The translations under genes were made by a program, and so were the position numbers. Below, piece after piece: positions 48,831 to 57,820 of a stretch of DNA of 64,000 nt. Under the pieces are notes generated by a model. It did no database searches. It worked only from the letters and a program-made list of their open reading frames with translations, and had not been told where the DNA came from. Within the stretch, counting starts at the first letter, position 1, and each line of letters opens with the position of its first letter. This DNA is from Margaritifera margaritifera (Eukaryota; Mollusca; Bivalvia; Unionida; Margaritiferidae): positions 1,768,001 to 1,832,000 of the forward strand of contig JAQPZY010001256.1 in assembly GCA_029931535.1 (NCBI GenBank). The letters are read 5' to 3'.

Positions 48831-49586
48831 ATGGCTACATCATCATCTTCTTCTTCTGCCTCGTCTACCTCGTCTACCTCCTCCTCTTCTGTGGTTAAAG
48901 TGATTGACGAAAAGTTAGATCGTCAAAGTTGGAATGCTTTGTATCTGCGCCATCCATTTAACATGTTAATTGCTGGACCGAGTGGTTCAGGTAAAACCGA
49001 ATTTGTCAAACGTTTGATCGAACACAAAGCTGATTTGTTTGATCGTCCACCTCAACGTATCGTGTGGTGTTACAAAGAGTGGCAACCGTCTTACACGTTA
49101 TTGAAAGAAAGTCAAGGAGAAACCATTTCATTTGTGGATGGTATTCCTCACGAAGACGATGGAATCGTGTCTGACGTGAGTCAAACCCATTTGGTTATTT
49201 TTGATGACATGTTAGGAGAAGACGAAGAAGAAATTAAACTTTGGTTTACACGAAAAGGACACCATCGTAATGCTAGTATTGTCTACATTACTCAAAATTT
49301 ATTTCAACAAAGTAAAGCCCATCGGACCATCAGTCTGAACGCTCATTACGTGGTCTTGTTTAAAAGCCCCAGAGACAAATCTCAAGTACAAGTGTTAGCC
49401 AAACAGTTAGGGGCTCCTTGGCTCAATTATGCGTACGACGATGCCACTCAAACCCCTCACGAGTATTTACTCATCGACTTAAAACCCACCACTCCTGACT
49501 ATTTGAGATTTCGTGCCCAATTGTTTCACCCTTGGGGTCAAGAAGGTGGTCCTGTCATTTACAAGTCCCCTTCAGCCAATTTTTAA
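48831..49586 (+). CDS. A32/FtsK-HerA-type genome-packaging ATPase, 251 aa
   Basis: Drives DNA into capsids by ATP hydrolysis. Walker A GPSGSGKT is at residues 49-56 and Walker B LVIFDDML at about 121-128, followed by the Gln/Asn sensor region with YITQNLF. A serine-rich leader of 20 residues precedes the domain. The length is normal for Polinton ATPases. The start at 48831 is chosen because the longer frame would begin inside the TATA box. The frame is intact. Confidence 0.95.
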   Translation: MATSSSSSSASSTSSTSSSSVVKVIDEKLDRQSWNALYLRHPFNMLIAGPSGSGKTEFVKRLIEHKADLFDRPPQRIVWCYKEWQPSYTLLKESQGETISFVDGIPHEDDGIVSDVSQTHLVIFDDMLGEDEEEIKLWFTRKGHHRNASIVYITQNLFQQSKAHRTISLNAHYVVLFKSPRDKSQVQVLAKQLGAPWLNYAYDDATQTPHEYLLIDLKPTTPDYLRFRAQLFHPWGQEGGPVIYKSPSANF

Positions 49587-49600
49587 AAAAAGAAAAGAAA

Positions 49601-49610
49601 CTATAAAAAC
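49601..49610 (+). promoter_or_regulatory. TATA box for 49647 gene
   Basis: CTATAAAAAC lies 45 bases before ATG 49647, directly after the ATPase stop. Confidence 0.7.
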
Positions 49611-49646
49611 AGCCACTGCGTCATTTCTGTCTCACACTCTTTCGAG

Positions 49647-50591
49647 ATGACTTCCTTTCAAGCTCATCCTTCGGCTAAATTGATTCGTGCCTTGTATGGT
49701 ATCAGTCGTGAAAAAAATGCACAAGTCCGTGCTCATTTGTTAGAAGCGAGTCTTAAAGAAGTGTTACGATGGTTTACTTTGACGGCACGTCAATTACTGC
49801 AAGGCATCATTCACATCCCTCATCAAACTCAACGTTTTTTTCAAAAACATAAAGGGGCATTGTCACAACTAGCTGATCCTAGAATCGATTCACGGACTAA
49901 AAAACAAATCATTTTAACTCCTGGTGGAAGCGGTTCTTTAGGAGGGGTTATGATTCGTTCCCTTTTGAAATGGGATCCTAATGCCCAAGCCAAAAAATCC
50001 CAAAAAACTCCTAAAAAGAAGAAAAGTCAAAAGGAGAAAACCACCAAGAAAAAGAAGAAAGTCACCCACCAGAAAAAGAAAAGCCGTGCCAAGAAGAAGA
50101 AAACAACACCTACCACCACCACTAGCACCCGCCGTAAGAGAGGTACTGCAGCCAGGACTCAAACGTACACCCGCAAAACACAACCACCATTACAATCACC
50201 ATCACAACAACAGTCCCCAATGATGACGAGGTCTCCTTTTGCGTCCACTTCATCATCTTTGTCTTCTTCACCACCTTTTACCATGATGCCTGTCAAACCA
50301 GACTTAAGATCCGTGTTTCCTAATTTGATGCAAAAATGGAAACCTATTTCGAAAGTCACCCCGTCGGGACCCTCGACTTCAGCTGATTTGGCCATGGCAG
50401 CGGCCGCGAACAAAGTACCGTCCCCTAAAACCAAAGTCCAAGAAAGAACTGGTGTGTTACAAAGTTTAGTGGATTTATCCAAAGAAGAATTGAGACGATT
50501 TAGTCCTTTGAAAACACCTCAACGTCGAGTGAGGCCTGTCATGAAGATGGTACGTCGTGCAGACAATCAGTGGAGACGTGTTCCAGTATAA
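49647..50591 (+). CDS. basic virion/core protein with KKQIILTPGG motif, 314 aa
   Basis: A Polinton-specific structural protein of unproved role. Residues 1-90 form a helical domain ending in a KH-ALSQL----TKKQIILTPGG motif; a matching KH-VL-Q---KKKMLVQRGG motif occurs in the next gene. Residues 115-155 are almost pure Lys (KKKK runs), then a Ser/Thr/Pro-rich linker and a C-terminal basic helix. The composition suggests a DNA-condensing or core protein, as in adenoviruses. The frame is intact and lies between the ATPase and the next core gene. Confidence 0.8.
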   Translation: MTSFQAHPSAKLIRALYGISREKNAQVRAHLLEASLKEVLRWFTLTARQLLQGIIHIPHQTQRFFQKHKGALSQLADPRIDSRTKKQIILTPGGSGSLGGVMIRSLLKWDPNAQAKKSQKTPKKKKSQKEKTTKKKKKVTHQKKKSRAKKKKTTPTTTTSTRRKRGTAARTQTYTRKTQPPLQSPSQQQSPMMTRSPFASTSSSLSSSPPFTMMPVKPDLRSVFPNLMQKWKPISKVTPSGPSTSADLAMAAAANKVPSPKTKVQERTGVLQSLVDLSKEELRRFSPLKTPQRRVRPVMKMVRRADNQWRRVPV

Positions 50592-50595
50592 AATA
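50586..50595 (+). promoter_or_regulatory. TATA box for 50650 gene
   Basis: GTATAAAATA overlaps the stop codon of the preceding gene and lies 64 bases before ATG 50650. Confidence 0.65.
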
Positions 50596-50649
50596 GAAGG
50601 GTACCCTGCCAGAGACTTCAGACTTTTTTTTTCTACCCTTCTAAAAAAG

Positions 50650-51072
50650 ATGACTCCTAAACGTATGCACCACCAAAAAAAGAAGAAAAGTAAAACCACC
50701 AAAAAAGGACGACTTCCACCTCGTCTGGCCAAACATTGGGATGTCTTGTCTGTCCTGACCAAATCCAATCCTCCCATGCGAAAACAACTCATTCAAACAG
50801 CCCCTAAAGAAATCATCAATACCGTGTGTGAATGTTGTTTGAACGTTTTGAAAGGAACGGTACCTTTGTCCAAGATACAGAAACAAAAATTAGGGAAACA
50901 TCGGAACGTTCTTCGTCAAATGGTAAAAAAGAAAATACCTCTTCAACAAAAGAAAAAAATGTTGGTGCAACGAGGAGGATTTCTACCTATGTTGATAGGA
51001 CCGTTGTTAAAAATAGCAGCTCCTTTGTTAGGAACGATTGCTGGACCGCTTTTAGGAGGTGTCATGCGATAA
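50650..51072 (+). CDS. small virion protein with hydrophobic C-terminus, 140 aa
   Basis: A Lys-rich N-terminus (residues 1-20) is followed by two copies of a KH--VL------KKxLIQT/LVQRG pattern and a strongly hydrophobic Gly/Pro/Leu tail (LPMLIGPLLKIAAPLLG, then IAGPLLGG). Such a tail is typical of membrane-active or capsid-cement peptides in Polinton and adenovirus-like particles. The ATG at 50650 is preferred over an upstream in-frame ATG at 50557 that lies within the preceding gene. A half-copy of the histone-type stem-loop follows the stop. Confidence 0.8.
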   Translation: MTPKRMHHQKKKKSKTTKKGRLPPRLAKHWDVLSVLTKSNPPMRKQLIQTAPKEIINTVCECCLNVLKGTVPLSKIQKQKLGKHRNVLRQMVKKKIPLQQKKKMLVQRGGFLPMLIGPLLKIAAPLLGTIAGPLLGGVMR

Positions 51073-51090
51073 CCAAAAAAAAAGAAGATT

Positions 51091-51104
51091 AAAAGGACCA
51101 CCCT
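51091..51104 (+). terminator. partial histone-type stem-loop (right half only)
   Basis: AAAAGGACCACCC matches the right arm and flank of the stem-loops elsewhere, but the left arm is absent, so it cannot fold the same way. It may be a decayed copy. Confidence 0.35.
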
Positions 51105-51144
51105 TCTCTGAAAAGACCACACCTTTTTGGTACCTTTGGATGAA

Positions 51145-51777
51145 ATGGAAGGACGAAAACTGACTTTAGTACCTTACAAACGATGGATGGAATTTCATCG
51201 TTGGAACGAACAACGGATACCTCATTTACCACCCAATCCTAATCTCAACGAGATGTCCCAGTTACAACAAGAATTACAATCCCTGATGGAACAAAACAAT
51301 TTGTCAGAAACAGAAAAATCGCAACGGTATGGTCAACTTTTACAACGTCTACAACTCTTTCGCCAAAAAGCAGTCGACGAAACAGCTCCACCCACTTTGA
51401 GAGATTTCAAAGCCCTGATGAAAAGCGAACCTAAAGTCACCACCACTAAAACAGACACTGGTACAGGGATGACCGTAAAAGAAGAAGAAGAAGAAGAAGA
51501 AGAAGAAGAAGAAGAAGAAGAAGAATTACCAACTCCACCTACTCTTAAAAAGAAAACAAAGCTAGCCACACCAAGTTGGATGAAAAAGATGTTGTCCACC
51601 CCATTACCCTCAGAAAAGAAAAAGAAAGAAGTGAAGTCAGAAGTCAAAACAGAACAGATGACCCCTGTTCAATCCACATCTTCTTCTTTTACACCAGTGG
51701 CACGTCGGACACGTAAACAATCCAAAAAGATACCTCACGAAGAAAAGGGCATTGGTACTTGGTTGACTTATTCTTGA
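51145..51777 (+). CDS. virion-associated coiled-coil protein with poly-Glu linker, 210 aa
   Basis: Not assigned a function. It begins MEGRKLTLVPYKRW, a start seen in Polinton proteins encoded beside the integrase. Residues 30-80 form a Gln/Leu-rich coiled coil; about residues 114-130 are a pure glutamate run encoded by a GAA repeat, followed by Lys/Pro-rich sequence. No ATG lies further upstream in frame after the previous stop. The stop lies 7 bases before the integrase ATG. Confidence 0.75.
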   Translation: MEGRKLTLVPYKRWMEFHRWNEQRIPHLPPNPNLNEMSQLQQELQSLMEQNNLSETEKSQRYGQLLQRLQLFRQKAVDETAPPTLRDFKALMKSEPKVTTTKTDTGTGMTVKEEEEEEEEEEEEEEELPTPPTLKKKTKLATPSWMKKMLSTPLPSEKKKKEVKSEVKTEQMTPVQSTSSSFTPVARRTRKQSKKIPHEEKGIGTWLTYS

Positions 51778-51784
51778 GGGAATC

Positions 51785-52906
51785 ATGGAGAAACTGTTAG
51801 CTAGCCTTTATTACAATCCTGGTCATGCTGCTGGTTACGGAGGAGTTCAAAAATTATATCGAGCTGCTAAAAGTAAATTGAAAAGTGTACGTTTACCCGA
51901 AGTACGACGATGGTTACAAGAACAATCGACGTACACGTTACACAAACCCATTCGACGTAAATTTTCTAGAAGTACAACTCAAGTGGAAGACATCGATCAT
52001 CAATGGCAAGCCGATTTAGCCGACGTCTCTTATTTAGCCACTTACAATCGTGGTCACAAATATTTGTTTTGTGTCATCGACGTGTTTTCCAAATTTGCTT
52101 GGGTCGTGCCTTTGACCTCTAAAAGCAGTACCGAATTGGTACGTGCCTTAAAATTGGTCTTGAAACAAAGTGGACGCCAACCTTTACGATGGCAAACTGA
52201 CAAAGGCACCGAATTTCTAAACCAAGCTTTTCGAAAAGAATTGAAACAAAGACAAATTCATTTTTTTACTACCGAAAATGCTGAAACCAAAGCCAGTATC
52301 GTGGAACGTTTTCAAAGAACTTTGAAAGAACGTATGTGGAAATATTTTACACATCAACATACTCTCAAGTACATCGACGTGTTACCCCGTTTGGTTAAAG
52401 CGTACAATCAATCGTACCATCGTAGCATCGGATGTGCCCCCGAAGAGGTCAGCCCTGAAAACGAAGTGACCGTGTTTGATAAATTGTTTGGTTCACCCCA
52501 GAAAAAGAAGAAGAAGAAGAAGAAAACCTTGTTGGAGTTAAAGACGGGAGATTGGGTTCGCATCGGAAAAACCAAACGCACTTTTGACAAAGGTTATTTA
52601 CCCAACTGGACCACATAATTGTTTCGTGTCACTACCCCCGTCCGTGGTCGTGATCCTCCCGTCTATAAATTGGAAGACATGCACGGTGAAGTACTCAAAG
52701 GAACATTTTACTTGCCTGAGTTACAACGAGTGACCAAAAAAGAAGACGCCTTGTACGACATCGAAAGCATTCTCGAACAAAGAACACGTAAAGTAGGCAA
52801 ACGTCGAGTAGAAGAAGTCAAAGTACGTTGGAAAGGATATCCTCCTAGTTTTGATTCTTGGATTGCTGCTTCTCAAGTCGTCGACTATAAAAAGAAAAAG
52901 AAGTAA
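51785..52906 (+). CDS. retroviral-type integrase with C-terminal chromodomain, interrupted by one in-frame TAA
   Basis: Inserts the linear element into chromosomes, giving 6-base duplications. The rve core carries the D,D,E triad at D77 (QADLAD), D139 (QTDKGTEF) and E174 (ASIVER); D139 to E174 is 35 residues. A Lys run follows, then an SH3-like segment. A single TAA at 52616-52618 stops the frame, but the same frame continues to 52906 and encodes the rest of the SH3-like region and a chromodomain (YDIESILEQR ... VKVRWKGYP ... DSWIAAS). Without readthrough the product would lack the chromatin-reading part. Codon use is the same on both sides of the stop. Confidence 0.95.
52885..52894 (+). promoter_or_regulatory. 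TATA box for 52916 gene
   Basis: CTATAAAAAG lies in the last integrase codons, 31 bases before ATG 52916; close spacing leaves a very short leader. Confidence 0.55.
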
Positions 52907-52915
52907 CTCAACAAC

Positions 52916-53350
52916 ATGCCATTCAACACAGCAACCACGACTTCAACGACTCCTTCGCAGAGTTCTTCTCTTCAAGAATTACAAAAACAACCGCTTTGGG
53001 TGTGGTGCGGAGAACGTGTGCCTAAAAATCAAATCGTCTTTTTCTGCCAAATTTTTGTAGTGTATTGTGTCATCGGAGCAGCTATTGCCAATTTGAGTTT
53101 GCAGCAAGGAGACAAACAATTGTGGACCATTTTACTTAGCAGTTGCATCGGTTATCTTTTACCCAGTCCCTCTTTGAAATTTACGACGACAACGGACAAC
53201 AGTCACCACCACGGGAGTACGAGCAACGCCAGTCCACCTTCTTCTTCCAGTCATCACCAAAATACCAGTCCTCTTTTAGAACCCTTTGAACATCATTCTT
53301 CTGTTCACTTGAGTGACTCCTCGGAGACCAGAACCACCTTAGAACTATGA
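52916..53350 (+). CDS. small membrane protein with two hydrophobic spans, 144 aa
   Basis: Polinton protein of unknown role. After a Ser/Thr-rich leader and a W-W-C segment, it has two hydrophobic spans (about residues 40-60, IFVVYCVIGAAIANL, and 66-84, LWTILLSSCIGYLLP), then a long Ser/His/Pro-rich tail. Its TGA stop overlaps the ATG of the next gene (ATGA at 53347-53350), suggesting tight coupling with the minor capsid gene. Confidence 0.78.
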   Translation: MPFNTATTTSTTPSQSSSLQELQKQPLWVWCGERVPKNQIVFFCQIFVVYCVIGAAIANLSLQQGDKQLWTILLSSCIGYLLPSPSLKFTTTTDNSHHHGSTSNASPPSSSSHHQNTSPLLEPFEHHSSVHLSDSSETRTTLEL

Positions 53351-54375
53351 ATGACCAATTTTATTTAACTTTACCTAGTGACAGTTCCATGAATGTGTTT
53401 CCCAACAACACCTTATGTTGTTTCACCACCAAATTGCCTCAATCCATTCAATTGGATAACGATGCTCATTGGGAAGTAGGATTGGTAGAAATCATTCATC
53501 CTACGCAAATCATGAACATCAACAAAGGTCAAAACACTATCATTGTGGAAATCTTGAACAAAAATATACAAGATGAATTAGAAAAAAACGATCCTAAAAT
53601 CTGGGAAGGAGACAAAAATAATCCAGACATGAATAGAGCATTCAAAAAGTTTTCAGATCCAAAAAAAAAAAAAGATTCTGACATAAGGGTCTTTGGGCAG
53701 TATACCCTGAGAATTCCTACGGGGTATTATTTAAGTAGCCGACATTTGTGGGACACCATTGAGTCCACCATTGACAAGCAATTTAGCAAAGCCTTAACTC
53801 GTAACCAAAAACTTGTACAAATCGGTTTAAATGAGGTGGCACGCCGTTTCCACATAGAATTTGCTATGATGGATAAAGCTACTAATGAATTCATTGACGA
53901 CAAAACTGCTAAAGAAAGAAACATACCCTCCGAGGAGAGAAGATTCATGACCATCGAATTTTCTCCTGGATTGTATGCCATTTTGGGTGGAAATAAAGAG
54001 TATACCAATCGAAAAATCTCAACTAACATAGAATCCGCAGATGCTTTTAAACACCCTTTGGAATTGAACATGGGACTGAATTTAATGTTTGTGTACTCCG
54101 ATGTGGTAGAGTACAACGTGGTGGGACACACATCTGCTCCCTTACTGAGAGTCATTCCTTTCAAAGTGGATACTGCTGCTGGTGCGTACGAAGAAGGTGG
54201 AAACACGTTTCACGTTCACCGTGAATTTGTACACCCTCATTATCTTTCAGTCAGTTAATCGTATTTTGACAGTGTCAACATTAGTATAAAAGGAGATTTA
54301 GGACAAGATGTACCATTCATTGACCAAGGAAAAGTCACGGTGAAACTACATTTTCGAAAAAAACAAGTTCTCTAA
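53347..54375 (+). CDS. probable minor capsid (penton-type) protein, last 38 codons cut off by an in-frame TAA
   Basis: The N-terminus FYLTLPSDSSMNVFPNNT followed by FTTKLPQSI and WEVGLVEIIHP is the signature of a conserved Polinton structural protein, taken to be the single-jelly-roll penton. A TAA at 54256-54258 ends the frame after 303 codons. The same frame then continues with family-like sequence (VPFIDQGKVTVKLHF) to a natural stop at 54373-54375. Loss of the last jelly-roll strand would probably damage capsid assembly. The assignment as penton rather than another capsid part rests on gene order and family knowledge. Confidence 0.85.
54284..54293 (+). promoter_or_regulatory. TATA box for 54400 gene
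   Basis: GTATAAAAGG lies 107 bases before ATG 54400, inside the cut-off tail of the minor capsid gene. Confidence 0.55.
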
Positions 54376-54399
54376 CGAATTGTAACCTCCCCAAAAAAA

Positions 54400-54843
54400 A
54401 TGTATCCAGTGTACCGAGGAGTGACTCGACAACGAGGACATGGTTTAGGAGATATGTTAAGATCAGCTTTTCGGACGGTAGCTCCTATTTTGAAACCGAT
54501 GGTGTCTCGAGGATTTCATGCCTTAAAAGATGCTGCTTTGACACAAGGAAAAGAATTTTTGCAAAATGTCCTCATCGACAAACAAAATCCTAAAGAAGCC
54601 TTTATGAGAGCAGGCAAAAATGTGTTGATGACCACTGGTAAAGATCTTTTAGGTCTCCGAGAAAATCCTATAAATACGCTTAACGCTTCAGGCTCTGGCA
54701 TTACTTCACAGCAAGGACAAGGTAGAAAGAGACGACGACGACATCGAAATCCTTTCAAAGTTCATAAAAGAACACACGGTAGTTCCAAAAAGAATAGGAA
54801 AAGAAAAAGAACCGTCAGAGAATTAGACGTGTTTGATTATTAA
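54400..54843 (+). CDS. basic virion protein, 147 aa
   Basis: Common in Polintons between the two capsid genes; role unproved. Residues 1-45 form an amphipathic region with Gly/Leu (GLGDMLRSAFRTVAPILKP), resembling membrane-lytic or cement proteins such as adenovirus pVI by character only. The middle has a TGKDLLG motif. The C-terminal third is strongly basic (GRKRRRRHR, KKNRKRKR), then ELDVFDY. The frame is intact. Confidence 0.8.
   Translation: MYPVYRGVTRQRGHGLGDMLRSAFRTVAPILKPMVSRGFHALKDAALTQGKEFLQNVLIDKQNPKEAFMRAGKNVLMTTGKDLLGLRENPINTLNASGSGITSQQGQGRKRRRRHRNPFKVHKRTHGSSKKNRKRKRTVRELDVFDY
54668..54676 (+). promoter_or_regulatory. possible TATA box for major capsid gene
   Basis: CTATAAATA lies in the preceding gene, 233 bases before ATG 54901; the distance is long, so this is uncertain. 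Confidence 0.35.
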
Positions 54844-54900
54844 AAACCATTGAAAATGATGCACTGAGATTCTTGCGAATGTACCAAGTCAGAACTGGAT

Positions 54901-56238
54901 ATGTTTACCATGCCTCCCACCATGATGACGATGCAAGAATCCCAATGGGTGGAATTTCATCCTGTATCGTCTTTGTCGGATTCAGCTCCTATCGAATTTG
55001 AAATCAAAGGACAAACCGACGATTACATTGATCTGAATGACAGCTACTTGTTCCTGAAACTCAAAGTGATCAATACGACGAACAACACCCTTCCTGATGG
55101 CAATTCCAGAGTCGCTCCAGTCAATAATTTCATGCATTCCTTGTTCAGTGGAATAGATTTGTACTTGAATAACAAACTGGTCAGCAGCAGTTTGGATACT
55201 TACCCTTACCGTGCTTACTTGGAAAATCTCTTGACGTATGGAAAAGAAGCCAAGAACACTCATCTGGATGCTTCAGTGGTCTGGAAACCTGACACAGCAG
55301 GAGAAAATACCTTCAACGACACAGAGGTGTCAGTACCGGCGAGGGTTGCTGCTGTTGTTGAGGATCAGGGTCATCTTGTTAGAGATATAACTCCAGCAGA
55401 ACCCCATAATGTGGGGTTTAACGAGCGTCGAAAGAAAATCAGAGGGCACAGTTTAGAATTGATGGATCGTTTGCATTTGGACATGTGGATGCAAGACAAG
55501 TATTTGTTGAACGGAGTAGATGTACGTCTGAGACTAAATCGCAGTAGTGCCGCTTTCCATTTGATGGCTAATACTAACGAGTGGAAAACTGTCATCCAAG
55601 AAGCCAAACTTTATGTGCGACGTGTAGAAGTCTTACCAAAAGTGGCCAACGACATCAGTCAAACCTTGAGCAGAACCACTGCTAAGTATCCTCTTAGACG
55701 TGTGGAAGTGAAAACCTTTACTGTGGCCGCTGGCCTCCGATCCATAGTCGAAGATCACATCTTCCAAGGGCAGCTCCCCAAACGCTTGCTGATTGGTATG
55801 GTCAGAAATTCAGCCTTCAACGGAGTCCACGAACAGAATCCGTTCCAGTTTCAGCACTTTAACGTCTCCAAGATAGAAGTCAGTCGAGATGGCACGACCT
55901 TGTGTACCAGACCTTTTGAACCTGACTTTAGCGTCAACGCAAAAAATTACTTACGATCTTACTTGACCCTGTATGAAGCCACAGGACAGTTAGGCACCAA
56001 CAGTAGCCACGGTATTACGTACGACGATTTTGCAGGAGGGTATGCCTTGTGGGGATTTGATTTCACTCCGGACCAAGGCAGCGATGAAGGACATTTCCAC
56101 CCTATAAAATCAGGCCCCCTTCGAGTGGAACTTCAGTTTACAGCTCCTCTACCTGAGACAGTGAACGTCGTCTTGTATGCAGAATTTGATAACACTCTAG
56201 AGATCAACAGTTTGAAAGAAGTAATTCAAGACTATTAG
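54901..56238 (+). CDS. major capsid protein (double jelly-roll, Polinton PY type), 445 aa
   Basis: Forms the hexon-like trimers of the predicted particle. Family features: an N-terminal WVEFHPVSSLSDSAPIEFEI, DDYIDLNDSYLFLKLKV, and the strongly conserved NNFMHSLFSGIDLYLNNK followed by YPYRAYLENLLTYG, also seen in the nematode F54H12.2-type homologues. The C-terminal jelly roll ends with a GPLRVELQF segment and YAEFDNTLEI. Length is typical (about 450). The frame is uninterrupted, unlike the minor capsid gene. Confidence 0.95.
   Translation: MFTMPPTMMTMQESQWVEFHPVSSLSDSAPIEFEIKGQTDDYIDLNDSYLFLKLKVINTTNNTLPDGNSRVAPVNNFMHSLFSGIDLYLNNKLVSSSLDTYPYRAYLENLLTYGKEAKNTHLDASVVWKPDTAGENTFNDTEVSVPARVAAVVEDQGHLVRDITPAEPHNVGFNERRKKIRGHSLELMDRLHLDMWMQDKYLLNGVDVRLRLNRSSAAFHLMANTNEWKTVIQEAKLYVRRVEVLPKVANDISQTLSRTTAKYPLRRVEVKTFTVAAGLRSIVEDHIFQGQLPKRLLIGMVRNSAFNGVHEQNPFQFQHFNVSKIEVSRDGTTLCTRPFEPDFSVNAKNYLRSYLTLYEATGQLGTNSSHGITYDDFAGGYALWGFDFTPDQGSDEGHFHPIKSGPLRVELQFTAPLPETVNVVLYAEFDNTLEINSLKEVIQDY
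56102..56110 (+). promoter_or_regulatory. TATA box for 56250 gene
   Basis: CTATAAAAT lies inside the major capsid gene, 148 bases before ATG 56250. Confidence 0.45.
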
Positions 56239-56249
56239 AAGAAAAAAAG

Positions 56250-56822
56250 ATGCAGCACGAAGAACCTATGGAGATAGATGAGGGATTTTGTGAAGTGATT
56301 CAACAGTCACAAACTACCACAAAGGATGATGATGACGAAGTCATTCATTCAGTACCTCGAATAGAAGAAGAAGAAGAAGAAGAAAACAATTCAGTTCCAA
56401 AGTTTACTGGATTTATGGCTTGTCGATGGCCAGAACAAGAAAAACAGTTAGTGTCCTGTTATGCTCAGGAATTGAATGTAAAAATTAACAGTCTGATTAA
56501 AGAAAATTGTTATGGATGTCAAAACGATCATCCCAGTCAGATACAACACGATCAATGTATGATGTTGACAGGTGAAGAACAATTGGATGAATATTTGGAA
56601 ACGGCATGGAAACAAATCTCAGATGAACACGTGTTGAAACAGTGGTATAAAGTCTTCCAGAATTATTCTTCTTCTCCACTTACTCTTCTGGAGATCAGAC
56701 GTATAGAAGGACTCATTGAACAGAGTGCAGAGCCTATCCGACGTGAATATTCCTGGAATTACAAGACAGATCAATTCAAGTTTAAAGTCAGGTGTGAATT
56801 GCTGACCTATTATTTCCATTGA
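56250..56822 (+). CDS. Polinton protein with CYGC-HPSQ motif, 190 aa
   Basis: Function unknown, but the motif NCYGCQNDHPSQIQHDQCMM (about residues 89-108) is a recurrent signature of Polinton-encoded proteins next to the capsid and protease genes, with Cys/His spacing that could bind metal. The first 50 residues are acidic (DDDDE and EEEEEEE runs). The rest is helical with several Trp residues. The frame is intact, lies 11 bases after the major capsid stop, and ends 26 bases before the protease ATG. Confidence 0.8.
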   Translation: MQHEEPMEIDEGFCEVIQQSQTTTKDDDDEVIHSVPRIEEEEEEENNSVPKFTGFMACRWPEQEKQLVSCYAQELNVKINSLIKENCYGCQNDHPSQIQHDQCMMLTGEEQLDEYLETAWKQISDEHVLKQWYKVFQNYSSSPLTLLEIRRIEGLIEQSAEPIRREYSWNYKTDQFKFKVRCELLTYYFH

Positions 56823-56848
56823 AGACAAAAAAAAAAAAAAAAAAAAAA

Positions 56849-57415
56849 ATGGATACTAGAGAACTTTATTACCTATTGACTCGTAGTTCCTACACTTCTT
56901 CTTGGAATCCTGTGGTATGTGCTAAAGATGAACTACCTCATCGTAAACCGAAAAACGTTCATGCCTATATCATCAATACCGACGACAGTCATCTACCAGG
57001 AACCCATTGGGTTGCCGTGTACTTTCCCAACGCTCACTGTGTGGAATATTTTGATTCTTATGGATTACCTCCTTTGGAAGACGACATCATCGACTTTATG
57101 AGAAGAAATGCCGTCTCGACTCGATTCAATAATGTTCAATTACAAGGATCGGATTCCATGGTGTGTGGACAATATTGTGTACATTTTCTTCATCACCGCA
57201 GTCTTGGATATTCCTTAGAACATTTACTGACTTGGTTTGATAGAAACTATGCTCGAAACGATGCTAAAGTACAACAATGGTTTTGTGAACATTATGGTTA
57301 TCTCTTGTCTTTAGCTCAGAAACGTAATGTTAATCAGAATGATGTCGATGTAGAAAGGTGGAGGTTTAGTTTACCACCCCAACGTTGTCAACCTTGTAAA
57401 TATGTTCCTGTTTAA
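56849..57415 (+). CDS. adenain-like (Ulp1/C5-type) cysteine maturation protease, 188 aa
   Basis: Cleaves capsid and core precursors during particle maturation. Catalytic residues by family alignment: H53 (GTHWVAVYF), D69 (EYFDSYG), Q99 (QLQGSDS) and C106 (MVCGQYC); Q to C spacing is 7, as in adenain. Length is close to adenovirus protease. The ATG at 56849, after a long A-run, is chosen; an upstream in-frame ATG only adds a Lys run. A Cys/Pro-rich tail (QRCQPCKYV) closes the protein. The frame is intact. Confidence 0.94.
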   Translation: MDTRELYYLLTRSSYTSSWNPVVCAKDELPHRKPKNVHAYIINTDDSHLPGTHWVAVYFPNAHCVEYFDSYGLPPLEDDIIDFMRRNAVSTRFNNVQLQGSDSMVCGQYCVHFLHHRSLGYSLEHLLTWFDRNYARNDAKVQQWFCEHYGYLLSLAQKRNVNQNDVDVERWRFSLPPQRCQPCKYVPV

Positions 57416-57640
57416 AAAATTTCTTGTTGAATTGTTAGTATTTTTATGTTAGAATGGTTATTGTTGATTAAAAAAATGGTTATTGTTGAAAAAAAAATGG
57501 TGTTGTGTGTTTTTTTTAATTTAATTTGAAAAAAAAAATAATTATGTTCTCTCTCTCTTTCTATCGATCTAAAAAAAACTATCCTCTTTCCTCTATCTGT
57601 GATCTCACTGTCGATCTGAAAACCTTACCATGTTTTCCAT
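57416..57640. other. A/T-rich spacer after the protease
   Basis: Short A-runs and 'ggttattgttga' repeats; no gene seen. It separates the late block from the right-end early-looking units. Confidence 0.7.
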
Positions 57641-57692
57641 CGCGTCCGCGCGTTAAGCATATAAAGCGGTGCGTTGGCCAGTGTAGTCATCA
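57641..57692 (+). promoter_or_regulatory. early-type promoter with shared start region
   Basis: CGCGTCCGCGCGTTAAG followed by CATATAAAGCGG resembles the promoters at both ends of the element. About 13 bases further, CAGTGTAGTCAT (57680-57691) recurs exactly at 58901-58912 in front of the 149-aa gene, as expected for a shared transcription start region. Confidence 0.7.
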
Positions 57693-57820
57693 GCTTTTTC
57701 ATTCCACATTCAGGTAGCAGCAGGTGGAGAGTGTAGACGTGTGGCAGACGTGCTAACCGGTAGAGGGAGACGCAGTGGACGAGGAGGGAAGGAGGCAGTC
57801 TTGGCAGCCTTGCAGCGGCT

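Noticed and set aside
49938..50482. Minus-strand frames within the core protein gene
   Set aside because: They are the complement of Lys- and Ser/Thr-rich codons; the plus frame has the TATA box, ATG and motif similarity to its neighbour.
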